From Chthonomonadales bacterium (GTDB lineage Bacteria > Armatimonadota > Chthonomonadetes > Chthonomonadales > CAJBBX01): 47,925 nucleotides of DNA. The notes under the pieces were generated by a model that had not been told where the DNA came from, did not search any database, and saw only the letters and a program-made list of their open reading frames with translations. Position 1 is the first letter of the stretch, and each line of letters starts with the position of its first letter. Where the stretch lies: contig JADLGO010000022.1 in the NCBI GenBank assembly GCA_020849275.1, positions 1-47,925 on the forward strand. The letters run 5' to 3'. This document shows positions 40,371-47,925 of the stretch, piece by piece. The translations under genes were made by a program, and so were the position numbers.

Positions 40371-43346
40371 ATGCGGCATCGGCAGGCAGGGCTGCGAGCC
40401 CGAACCACGCGGATCGGGGCGCTGCTGGCCGTTCTGGCCCTCTCGGCGCCGGCGACGGCCCAGGTGCGCGCGGAGATCGGGCCCCGTGGCGAGGTGACCG
40501 CGGTGCGCGTGGGCGGCGCGACGATCCTTACCGATCTGGCCGTCTCCATCGTGCGGCCCGGCTGGACCGGCAACATCGTGGACCAGCGCGGCGCGCCCGG
40601 CGTGACGGCGCGCCGCCAGGACGGCGCAGCCATCTATTCGGGGCGGCTTACGGGCGCGGGGCCCGCCGCGCGCCTGCGCGAGGTCGTGCGCACGGCGCCT
40701 GGACGCGTTACGCTGCGCTATGAGCTGACGCCCGAGGCCGACATGGACGCCGAATGCGTGCTGCTCCAGGGCCTGTTGCCCGCCGAGCCCCACGCGGGCA
40801 GGACCGCCTACGTCGTGGCCGAAAGGCCGCCGGTGCGCGGGACCTTGCCCGCGCGCTACGGCGGCGGCGGCCACGTCCTGGTCGGCAGCCGGGCAGCGGA
40901 ATGGATCGGCTTCTCGCTCCCCTCGGGCGCCGCGCTGCGCGTGACGCCAGACGGGCTCTCCGCCCAGCTTCAGGACAACCGCCGATGGGACACGCCCGCC
41001 TTCGGGCTGCTGCTGACGGCACCTGGCGGGCGGCTGCGGGCGGGCGTCCCGGTGCGCTTCGGCGTGACGCTGGCGGTGGACACGGCCCGAGGGCTCGGCA
41101 GGGACGCCTCCTTGCTGGAGCGGGGAACGCTCGCCGCCGTGCGAATGGCGGACTCGCGCCGGCTGGCCGTGCGGCGCGCGGCGCCACGGTCGCCGCGCTG
41201 TCCGGTGTACGGCCTGTGCGAGGTGACGGCGGAAGTGGCGGCCACCTACGACAACCCGTTCGACCCCGATCAGATCGCCGTCGACGCGGAGATCACCCGC
41301 CCCGACGGCCGGCGCGTGACGGTGCCGGGGTTCTTCGACGTGCCGATGCGCCTGGAGCGCCACGGAGGGGCCGAGCGGCTGCTCCTGGCCGGCGAGGCCG
41401 GCTTCCGCGTGCGGTATGCGCCCACCATGCCGGGGAAGCACCTCATCGTGATCCGCGCGAAGGCGCGCGCCGCCGTCGCGCGCTCCGCGCCGATGTGGAT
41501 CACGGCGACCGCACCGAAGGCGCACGGGTTCGTGCGGCGCGCGAGCCGGGCGCCGCACGCCTTCGCCTTCGACGACGGAGCGCCCTACGTGCCGGTGGGC
41601 CTCAACCTCTGCTGGGCGACCGGGCCGAGGCCGGTGGCCGACTACGCGGCGTGGCTGCGCGCGCTGGGCAAGGCGGGAGGCAACTGGGCGCGGCTGTGGC
41701 TGGCCTACAACGAGAAGGGCATGGAGTGGTCGGCCGCGCCCACCCCGAAGCCAGGCACGGGGACCTACGCCGGCCTGGGACGCTACGCGCTGGATAACGC
41801 GTGGCGCCTGGACGAGATCGTGCGGCTGGCGGGCGAGAGCGGCGTGCGGCTCATGCTCTGCATGGGCACCTATGGCGAGTTCACCGAGGGCGGCTACTTC
41901 GACGAGGGATGCTGGGTGAGCAACCCGTACAACGCCGCGAACGGCGGCCCGTGCGCGACCCCCGCGGACTTCTGGACCGACGCGAGGGCGCGCAAGCTCT
42001 ATCAGCGGCGGCTGCGCTATGCCGTGGCGCGCTGGGGCTGGTCGCCGGCCATCTTCGCCTGGGAGTTCTGGAACGAGGTGCCGCCGACGGCGGGCGTGGA
42101 GGCCTGGGTGGCCGAGATGGCCGGCTGGCTGAAGCGCAACGACCCGAACCGGCACATGGTGAGCACCACCTACGGCTCCCCGGCGATGTGGCGCTGCCGT
42201 GATGTCGACTTTACGATGACCCACATGTACGGCCAGGCTGGAGGGACGCCGGACTTCACCGACCGCATCGCGCGCACCACTCGCGAGATGCTCGGCTTTG
42301 GCAAGCCCTACCTGCTGGCGGAGTTCGGCATCGACTGGCAGAAAGACGACGGCCACTGGGACCCGCGCGGCACCGGAACGAACCTGCACAACGGGGGCTG
42401 GGCAGCCCTGCTATCCGGGGCGGCGGGCACGGCAATGCTCTGGTACTGGGACGGCTACGTGGCGCCGCGCGGGCTGTTCGGCACGCTCGCGCCGGTGCGC
42501 CGCTTCGCGGACACCGTGCCCTGGCCGAGCACGCCGATGGCGCCCGTGGCGGGGATCACAGTGACCGGCGACTCGGCGGCGCCGGAGACGTTTCGCGAGC
42601 TGGTGGTGCCCGCCGAGGCGGAATGGGGGCGCACGCCGGGCAGCGTCTACACGGTGGGCCGAGACGGGTCGGTGCGCGGCGGGCCCGTGGCGATGACCAT
42701 CGGCAGCCCGGCGCGCGGCAATCCGGGCGAGCTGTTCACACAGCTCACCTGGCGCGTCGACATGCCGGCCAGCGGCCGCGTCTACCTGCGGCTGGGGCAG
42801 GTGTGCCAGAGCGCGCGGCTCGTGGTGAAGGTGGACGGCGAGACGCGCGTGGACCGCGCGCTGGCGGCCGGCGAGCCGGGCAAGGGGCCGTGGAAGTCGG
42901 CGGCCTACCTGGCGCAGTACGGCGTCTGGACGAGCGACTACGACGAGGACATCGCCCTCGACCTGGCGACCGGCCCCCATGCCATCACCGTGGCCAACAC
43001 GGAAGGTGACTGGCTGCAGATCCGCTCGGTCCGCCTTCCGGCCTATCGGAGCAGCCACCATCCCGACGTGCGCGCGCTGGCGCTCGGGGGCCGAAGGCTG
43101 CGCCTGCTGTGGCTGCAGAACGGGGAATCGACCTGGCGTGCGGCCTACGAGGGACGCGCTCCGGCGCCGCTGAGCGGCCTGCGCGTGCGAGTGCCCGCCG
43201 ACGACGGCCTCTGGAAGGTGGAGTGGTGGGACACCTGGCGCGGCGTGGTGACCCGCCGCGAGCGGGTGCGCGCGGCGGGCGGCGCGCTGACGCTGGCGGC
43301 GCCCTCGCTTACGCGTGACGTGGCGGCGCGTTGCGAGCGGCTGTAG
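40371..43346 (+). CDS. Exported DUF5060-containing GH5-like glycoside hydrolase
   Basis: A 991-residue secreted enzyme (signal about 1-30, ending ATAQ). A beta-rich N-terminal region (about 31-270) precedes a DUF5060-like Ig domain (about 280-385, VYGLCEVTAEVAATYDNPFD) and a clan-A TIM barrel (about 395-710). The likely catalytic pair is E569 in AWEFWNEVPP (acid/base) and E651 in LLAEFGIDW (nucleophile). A C-terminal beta part (about 730-991) contains a jelly-roll, carbohydrate-binding-like stretch (RVYLRLGQVCQSARLVVKVD). A beta-mannanase, cellulase or related activity is plausible. GGAGG lies shortly before ATG 40371. Stop at 43346 faces the YbhB-like gene. Confidence 0.82.
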   Translation: MRHRQAGLRARTTRIGALLAVLALSAPATAQVRAEIGPRGEVTAVRVGGATILTDLAVSIVRPGWTGNIVDQRGAPGVTARRQDGAAIYSGRLTGAGPAARLREVVRTAPGRVTLRYELTPEADMDAECVLLQGLLPAEPHAGRTAYVVAERPPVRGTLPARYGGGGHVLVGSRAAEWIGFSLPSGAALRVTPDGLSAQLQDNRRWDTPAFGLLLTAPGGRLRAGVPVRFGVTLAVDTARGLGRDASLLERGTLAAVRMADSRRLAVRRAAPRSPRCPVYGLCEVTAEVAATYDNPFDPDQIAVDAEITRPDGRRVTVPGFFDVPMRLERHGGAERLLLAGEAGFRVRYAPTMPGKHLIVIRAKARAAVARSAPMWITATAPKAHGFVRRASRAPHAFAFDDGAPYVPVGLNLCWATGPRPVADYAAWLRALGKAGGNWARLWLAYNEKGMEWSAAPTPKPGTGTYAGLGRYALDNAWRLDEIVRLAGESGVRLMLCMGTYGEFTEGGYFDEGCWVSNPYNAANGGPCATPADFWTDARARKLYQRRLRYAVARWGWSPAIFAWEFWNEVPPTAGVEAWVAEMAGWLKRNDPNRHMVSTTYGSPAMWRCRDVDFTMTHMYGQAGGTPDFTDRIARTTREMLGFGKPYLLAEFGIDWQKDDGHWDPRGTGTNLHNGGWAALLSGAAGTAMLWYWDGYVAPRGLFGTLAPVRRFADTVPWPSTPMAPVAGITVTGDSAAPETFRELVVPAEAEWGRTPGSVYTVGRDGSVRGGPVAMTIGSPARGNPGELFTQLTWRVDMPASGRVYLRLGQVCQSARLVVKVDGETRVDRALAAGEPGKGPWKSAAYLAQYGVWTSDYDEDIALDLATGPHAITVANTEGDWLQIRSVRLPAYRSSHHPDVRALALGGRRLRLLWLQNGESTWRAAYEGRAPAPLSGLRVRVPADDGLWKVEWWDTWRGVVTRRERVRAAGGALTLAAPSLTRDVAARCERL

Positions 43347-43427
43347 CGCCAAAGGCGGCCGCTGCGTGCCGCCGCGCCGGGCCCCGGCTCCCCAGGCCCG
43401 GGTGGCGTGCCCCGCGAGCCTTCCCGG

Positions 43428-44009
43428 CTAATGGCGGCCGTAGGTGCCGATCAGCTCGCCCTGGGCAAGCACGTGGCCCCGCATGGCCCCGTCGAGCTCG
43501 GCTCGACTGGCGCCGGGCCGGAGCGAGAGAGCCTCGTCGAGCGCGTAGAGGCGGAAGTGGTAGCGGTGCGGGTCCCCGGGCGGCGGGCAGGGGCCTCCGT
43601 AGCTGACCTTGCCGAAGTCGTTGACGCCCTGGCGCGCCGCCGCGACGGGAGCTGCCTCAGGCATACCGGGCGCGTCGGGCGCAACGCCATAGATCACCCA
43701 GTGCACCCAGGTTCCCGAGGGCGCGTCCGGATCGTCGCAGACCAGCGCCAGGCTGCGCGCCTTGGCGGGCACGCCGGACCAGCGCAGCGGCGGCGAGACG
43801 TTCGCCCCGTCGCACGTGTACTGCGCGGGGATAGGCTCGCCGCCCGCGAAGGCGGAGCTCGCCACGCTCAGCGAGGCGGCGGGCCGGCCGCCCGGGCCGG
43901 CGATCGCCGGCGGCGCCGCCGGGGAGTCGCCTCCGCGCGAGCAGCCGCCGAGCGGCGCGGCGGCAGCGGCGCCCAGTGCGAGCGCGGCGCACGACCATCT
44001 CCGAAGCAT
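43428..44009 (-). CDS. YbhB/YbcL-type (PEBP) lipoprotein
   Basis: A 193-residue phosphatidylethanolamine-binding-protein-like (Raf kinase inhibitor-like) protein. A lipobox LGGC (Cys at about 23) follows an Ala-rich signal, so it is anchored to a membrane. The fold marks are complete: YTCDGANVSPPLRWSGVP, LVCDDPDAPSGTWVHWVIYG, VSYGGPCPPPGDPHRYHFRL and YALDEALSL. Bacterial members bind small anionic ligands; the physiological role is unclear. AGGAGAGG precedes the start at 44009. It follows the GH99-like gene by 73 bp on the same strand, with a bulged GC hairpin in the gap, so co-transcription is uncertain. Confidence 0.88.
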   Translation of the reverse strand: MLRRWSCAALALGAAAAAPLGGCSRGGDSPAAPPAIAGPGGRPAASLSVASSAFAGGEPIPAQYTCDGANVSPPLRWSGVPAKARSLALVCDDPDAPSGTWVHWVIYGVAPDAPGMPEAAPVAAARQGVNDFGKVSYGGPCPPPGDPHRYHFRLYALDEALSLRPGASRAELDGAMRGHVLAQGELIGTYGRH

Positions 44010-44082
44010 CGGCCTCTCCTTTCGCCGGCCCGCGCGGCGAGGCGCGGCGCCGGCAGGGCCCGGCGCACCGCCCGGGGTGCCG

Positions 44083-46290
44083 CTACTCCGCGAACACGTA
44101 GCGGAAGCGGCCGTTCGGCGCCGCGTCGCCGTACTGCCAGAAGTCCAGCACGTTGCCGCTCTCGGGCACGTTGTCGGCCCACTGGAAGTGCAACCGCAAC
44201 TTCCCCTTCGTCGGCTCCATGCCGAGGAGCGCGCGCGGCACCGCCAGGTGCAACTCGGCGCCCTCCACCGCCAGGCGCGCCTCCCCCACGGGCTCCCAGC
44301 TCCAGCCGCCGGCGCATCGCTCCACCACGGCCGCGCCCGAACCGCGTCGGCCGCGGTTAATGGCGTAGTCGAAGCCCTCCCAGCCGGTCTCGGGGTTGGC
44401 GTCGGCGTCGATCAGCAGCACCATCCAGTTGCTGCCCTGCGCCGGCGTGATCGGCTCCCGGGTGCGGGCGTAGAAGTAGAGGGACTCGGGGTCACGGGCG
44501 ACCTTAAGCACGGTGAAGTCATTGCGGCCCGTGACGTTGATGTAGGGACCCGCGGTGTTCCAACCCGGATGGTCGCGATGGGCCGTGTCGCCCGCATCGT
44601 CGCGGTACTCGGGGCGGACATGCTCCCACTGACCGAAGCCGCCGTCGACGCGGATCGTCGCCGGGGCGGAGGGGCGCGGCGGGGGGCGAACGCCCTTGTA
44701 GCGGCGAATGTAGCTGGCTAGCTGCCAGTAGTAGTCATCGCCGTGGCCGCCCTTCATCGGCTCGATGTCGCGACTGAGCTCCTCGTTGAACTGGTCGACG
44801 AACATGACGGGCAGGCGATGGCCCACGAACTCGTCGAACCGCCCGGCGATCCACTCGTTCCAGCCGGTTACGAACAGGAAGCGCGGGTCCTCGCGCAACG
44901 CGCGCTCCCACTGCTCCGCGAAGTTGGGTCCGCGGCGCACGGCCCCGGGGGAGGTGTCGCGCTTGCCATCGTGCCAGGTGCGTCCATGCGCCCCCTCCTC
45001 CGTAAAGGTGCCGAGGCGGCCGTCGAGCGCGTTCTGCGCCACACCCACCGACATCTGCTCCTTCTGGCCACGCGCATTGCGGAACACGTGCTGCGGATAG
45101 ACCTCGAGCCAGCTCCACATGTTGGGCTCGGTGGGCCCCTGAAAGTAGTCGGGCTGCGGACGACGGAAGGTGAAGAAGCCGCGGATCGCGTCGGTCTCCG
45201 GGTCCGCCAGGCCGATGCGGAGGGTTCGGTCGCCGGGCGCCGGTTTGCCGTCGGCATAGGCCTGTCCGGTGGGGAGCACGTCGGCGCTATGGCTCCACCA
45301 GCCGACGCGGCCCTTCGGCGCGGAGATCTCGAGGTAGTAGGCGCCGGCCGGCAGCGGGTCCCCGGCCTCGAGCTGCAGCCAGCCTGAGTCCTGCACGCGC
45401 GCGAAGCGCCGGCTTACCACGACGGGCCCATCCGGCCCGCCGCGGCGCAGGCTCAGGGTGACCTCGGAGGCCTTCTCGCGCCAGGTAGGGAAGGTGCCGC
45501 CCACGGTGCGGAAGGGCCGGTCCGCCGCGAAGCTCTGGCCCAGCGTATGGCCGGGCTCAAGCGGCTCGGGATGGTCCTGCTGGCTGTTGGTGATCGCGGG
45601 CTCGAGCTTGCCCGGGTCGGCCAGAATGAGCGGCTTGCCCTCCCACCGGTACCAGAGGTCCGGGTAGAGGCCAGGGGCGTAGAGGTCGCGGTAGAGCTCG
45701 CGCACCACCTTCGGCGGGTCCCAGAACGGGCAGAGGAAGGCGATCCGGGGGACCCGTCCGCCCGCGGCGCGGACCTCCGAGAAGGCCTTCAGGAGGGCCA
45801 TGTACTCCTTGCGGTACGTGAACTGGTTGGTCACGTCGAAGATGACCGCGTCGACCCCGGCGTCCGTGAGCATCTGGGCATGCCGGCGCAGCACCCAGGG
45901 GTCGTCGCTCAGGTAGTAGCCGGAGAGCGACTCGCCCCAGTGGTGCGGCGCGTGGAGCGGACCCCACAGGGGGCTCTTCGCGTTCTGGAGGGCGGTGGGG
46001 TCCTGGGCGAGGATCTTCGAGATGTCGTAGGGCCCGCCGTTGACGTGGGCGCCAAGCCACAGGAAGTAGAAGATGCCCACCTGGCGGTCGGGGCGCGGCG
46101 GGCCGACCTGCTCAAAGCCGGGCAGGGTGCGGCCGAGGGCGTCCGTAGCGGTCCACGTGTCCGGCATGGTGTCTCGCAGAGGTGGTTGCTCCATGGCGCG
46201 GCCTCCGGGCGCGAGGGCGAGGGCCAGCAGCGCGATGGCGGCCGGCCATGCGAGTCGAAACGCGGCGCGCTGCGCGTGGCGCGTGGGCAT
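44083..46290 (-). CDS. Exported GH71/GH99-like protein with C-terminal CBM9-like domain
   Basis: A 735-residue secreted protein (signal about 1-32). The N-terminal barrel resembles GH71/GH99-like proteins: [74 protein letters not shown] and [10 protein letters not shown]. The middle (about 240-350) contains an inserted jelly-roll-like region ([20 protein letters not shown]). The C-terminus (about 570-735) resembles a CBM9/DOMON carbohydrate-binding domain ([29 protein letters not shown]). Endo-acting alpha-mannosidase or alpha-glucanase chemistry would be expected from relatives but is unproven. AGGA lies upstream of ATG 46290. Confidence 0.75.
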   Translation of the reverse strand: MPTRHAQRAAFRLAWPAAIALLALALAPGGRAMEQPPLRDTMPDTWTATDALGRTLPGFEQVGPPRPDRQVGIFYFLWLGAHVNGGPYDISKILAQDPTALQNAKSPLWGPLHAPHHWGESLSGYYLSDDPWVLRRHAQMLTDAGVDAVIFDVTNQFTYRKEYMALLKAFSEVRAAGGRVPRIAFLCPFWDPPKVVRELYRDLYAPGLYPDLWYRWEGKPLILADPGKLEPAITNSQQDHPEPLEPGHTLGQSFAADRPFRTVGGTFPTWREKASEVTLSLRRGGPDGPVVVSRRFARVQDSGWLQLEAGDPLPAGAYYLEISAPKGRVGWWSHSADVLPTGQAYADGKPAPGDRTLRIGLADPETDAIRGFFTFRRPQPDYFQGPTEPNMWSWLEVYPQHVFRNARGQKEQMSVGVAQNALDGRLGTFTEEGAHGRTWHDGKRDTSPGAVRRGPNFAEQWERALREDPRFLFVTGWNEWIAGRFDEFVGHRLPVMFVDQFNEELSRDIEPMKGGHGDDYYWQLASYIRRYKGVRPPPRPSAPATIRVDGGFGQWEHVRPEYRDDAGDTAHRDHPGWNTAGPYINVTGRNDFTVLKVARDPESLYFYARTREPITPAQGSNWMVLLIDADANPETGWEGFDYAINRGRRGSGAAVVERCAGGWSWEPVGEARLAVEGAELHLAVPRALLGMEPTKGKLRLHFQWADNVPESGNVLDFWQYGDAAPNGRFRYVFAE

Positions 46291-46511
46291 GTGGGCGTGT
46301 CCTTGCGGCGTGCCGGCCGTGTCCGCCGGTCCGGCATAGGTTCAAGGCGAGAGGCGCGGGTTCCTCGCCCGGATCGGCGGCTCGCCGCTCGCGAGCGGGG
46401 AGGTGCGCGGGCAATCCGCCCCGAATCGTGCCCCTGGCGCGTGCGTCGTGCCACGCTGTGAGGGCGCCCGGCGAAGCGATGCGCCGCATCGGCGGCGGGA
46501 GGGAGCGCGCG
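46291..46511. other. Divergent intergenic region
   Basis: A 221-bp gap between the GH99-like (-) and DUF4038-like (+) genes. I see no clear -35/-10 pair or large hairpin; it presumably carries both promoters. Confidence 0.4.
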
Positions 46512-47925
46512 ATGGCGGGAGGAGGATGGCTGCTGGCGGCGGCCCTGCTGGCGGCCGCCTCGACGGCGGGGACGGCGGCGTCGCGCGCGCCACGCCTGAG
46601 GGTGAGCGAGAACCGGCGGTTCCTGGTGCGCGAGGACGGCACGCCCTTCTTCTACCTGGGCGACACCGCCTGGGAGCTCCTTCACCGCCTGAACCGCGAG
46701 GAGGCCGACCGCTACCTGCGCAACCGGGCGGCGAAGGGCTTCACCGTGATCCAGACGGTGGCGCTCGCCGAGCTCGACGGGACGACGGAGGCCAACGCCT
46801 ACGGGCAGCTCCCGCTGCTCGAGGACGATCCGGGGCGACCGGCCGTGCGAGAGGGCGCGGGCAACGACTTCTGGGACCACGTGGACTACGTCGTGGACCG
46901 CGCGAACGCCCTCGGCATGCTCATCGGCTTCCTGCCGACGTGGGGACGCTTCTGGCACGATGCAGGCCCGGGCGGCCGGCCCCTCTTCGACGCGCGCAAC
47001 GCAGAAATCTACGGCGAGTGGCTGGGCCGCCGCTACCGCGAACGCGGCCTCATCTGGATCCTGGGTGGCGACCGCACCGTGGACAACGGCGCGCAGCGGG
47101 CCGTGATCGAGGCGATGGCGCGCGGGCTGCGCCGGGGCGATGGCGGGACGCACCTGATCACCTTCCATCCCCGCGGCGGCTCCGGCTCGGCGCAGTGGTT
47201 CCACGGCGCGCCGTGGCTCGACTTCAACATGCGCCAGAACGGCCACGGCGCCGAGTACACCGGCCACTACGACGGCACGCGTGCCGACTACGAGCGCAAG
47301 CCGCCCAGGCCGGTGCTCGACGGCGAGCCGATCTACGAGGACCACCCGGTGGCGTTCAACCAGGCGCGACTCGGCCACTCCGTGGCGGCCGACGTGCGCC
47401 GCGCTCTCTACTGGGACCTCTTCTCCGGCGCGTGCGGGCACACCTACGGCCACCACTCGGTCTGGCAGATGTGGCAGCCAGGCCGTGCGCCCATCAACAA
47501 CCCGCTGATGCCCTGGTACGAGGCCATTGACCAGCCGGGCGCCGGGCAGATGCAGTACGGGCGGCGGCTGTTGGAGTCGCGCCCCTTCCTCACACGCGTG
47601 CCGGACGACACGGTGATCGTACCGCACCGCGTGCCCACGGCCGTGCCGGGCGCCGGCCGCTACCGCTTCGTGGCGACGCGCGACCGCGGCGGCAGCTATG
47701 CGATGGTCTACGCGCCCGTGGGCCGGGCGTTCGCGGTGCGGATGGACACCGTGCGCGGCCGGCAGGTGCGGGCGTGGTGGTTCGACCCGCGTACCGGGCG
47801 CGCGAAGAAGATCGGCACCTACCCGAACACGGGCGAGCGCACCTTCACGCCGCCCGACCCGGGCGAGATGCTCGACTGGGTGCTCGTGCTGGACGACGCC
47901 GCGCGCGGCTTCCCGCCGCCCGGCA
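46512..47925 (+). CDS. Exported DUF4038/apiosidase-like glycoside hydrolase (cut by window end)
   Basis: A secreted protein with 471 codons visible and no stop before the window ends. The signal peptide spans about residues 1-24. The barrel begins with the DUF4038 hallmark [20 protein letters not shown] and continues with [48 protein letters not shown] and [13 protein letters not shown]. Asp in GGDR and Glu in DGEPIYE fit the catalytic residues of GH140-type apiosidases. The C-terminal beta domain (about 380 onward, with [19 protein letters not shown]) is the collagen-binding-like domain usual here, so little of the protein is missing. ATG 46512 has GGGAGGGAG upstream. Pectin side-chain (apiose) cleavage is possible; other substrates occur. 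Confidence 0.85.
   Translation, partial: MAGGGWLLAAALLAAASTAGTAASRAPRLRVSENRRFLVREDGTPFFYLGDTAWELLHRLNREEADRYLRNRAAKGFTVIQTVALAELDGTTEANAYGQLPLLEDDPGRPAVREGAGNDFWDHVDYVVDRANALGMLIGFLPTWGRFWHDAGPGGRPLFDARNAEIYGEWLGRRYRERGLIWILGGDRTVDNGAQRAVIEAMARGLRRGDGGTHLITFHPRGGSGSAQWFHGAPWLDFNMRQNGHGAEYTGHYDGTRADYERKPPRPVLDGEPIYEDHPVAFNQARLGHSVAADVRRALYWDLFSGACGHTYGHHSVWQMWQPGRAPINNPLMPWYEAIDQPGAGQMQYGRRLLESRPFLTRVPDDTVIVPHRVPTAVPGAGRYRFVATRDRGGSYAMVYAPVGRAFAVRMDTVRGRQVRAWWFDPRTGRAKKIGTYPNTGERTFTPPDPGEMLDWVLVLDDAARGFPPPG

Noticed and set aside
43347-43427. Terminator between the GH5-like and YbhB-like genes
   Set aside because: Only short GC-rich pairings (4-6 bp) with bulges or a one-base loop; not distinguishable from background.

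Overview
The window reads as a chromosomal stretch from a very GC-rich, diderm, heterotrophic bacterium. Many predicted secreted glycan-active enzymes, a PEP-CTERM protein, type IV pilus parts, a DUF951 protein and split (alpha-type) glycyl-tRNA synthetase together suggest an uncultured Armatimonadota-like lineage. This placement is inferred from gene content and is only moderately secure. I see no tRNA or rRNA gene, CRISPR array, prophage or insertion sequence.

Layout. 378-3561 (+): PilT/PilU-type ATPase, a small exported protein and an M61 peptidase. 3571-5991 (-): GH36-like alpha-galactosidase, divergent from a cystathionine gamma-synthase-type enzyme (6245-7387) that has a near-consensus promoter. 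7453-10610 (-): PEP-CTERM protein, PilX-like pilus protein and a PhnP-like metallo-hydrolase; the PEP-CTERM gene is preceded by a sigma-54-like -24/-12 element. 10817-14003 (+): DUF951 protein, an unknown exported protein and an Ig-like/TPR protein. 14066-21080 (-): agarase-like hydrolase, arabinose/fucose isomerase-like protein, polysaccharide deacetylase, beta-barrel-like protein and a lipoprotein with carboxypeptidase-regulatory repeats. 21614-24757 (+): cytidylate-kinase-like protein, UroD-family protein and SGNH hydrolase. 24687-30627 (-): beta-helix protein, MarC membrane protein, a large hydrolase-like protein and an AraC regulator, arranged like an operon. 30779-31447 (-) PHP phosphoesterase and 31914-34556 (+) hybrid histidine kinase. 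34567-35709 (-): membrane-anchored protein of unknown function. 36000-36943: two decayed genes, a CCG-domain oxidase tail and a DUF296/PPC protein. 37205-37825 (+): glycine-zipper stress protein. 37935-40173 (-): glyQ and a second UroD-family protein. 40371-47925: DUF5060/GH5-like enzyme, YbhB-type lipoprotein, GH99-like protein and a DUF4038/apiosidase-like protein cut by the window end.

How the genes fit together. Seven or more carbohydrate-active genes, a sugar isomerase-like gene, a deacetylase, an SGNH hydrolase and an AraC regulator indicate a lifestyle of plant or microbial glycan scavenging. They are scattered as single genes or short operons and not in one SusCD-type locus. PilT, the PilX-like protein and the PEP-CTERM protein point to pili and surface display. 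Regulation is unusually readable: several TTGACn-N17/18-TAnnnT promoters stand out in the GC-rich background, and perfect GC hairpins, one with a TTCG loop, close most convergent or tandem gene ends.

I did not find a clearly new multi-gene system. The most promising items are the sigma-54-like element before the PEP-CTERM gene, the long structured leader of the beta-barrel gene, the multiply damaged gene pair at 36.0-36.9 kb, and the unassigned 684-residue hydrolase-like protein in the AraC operon.
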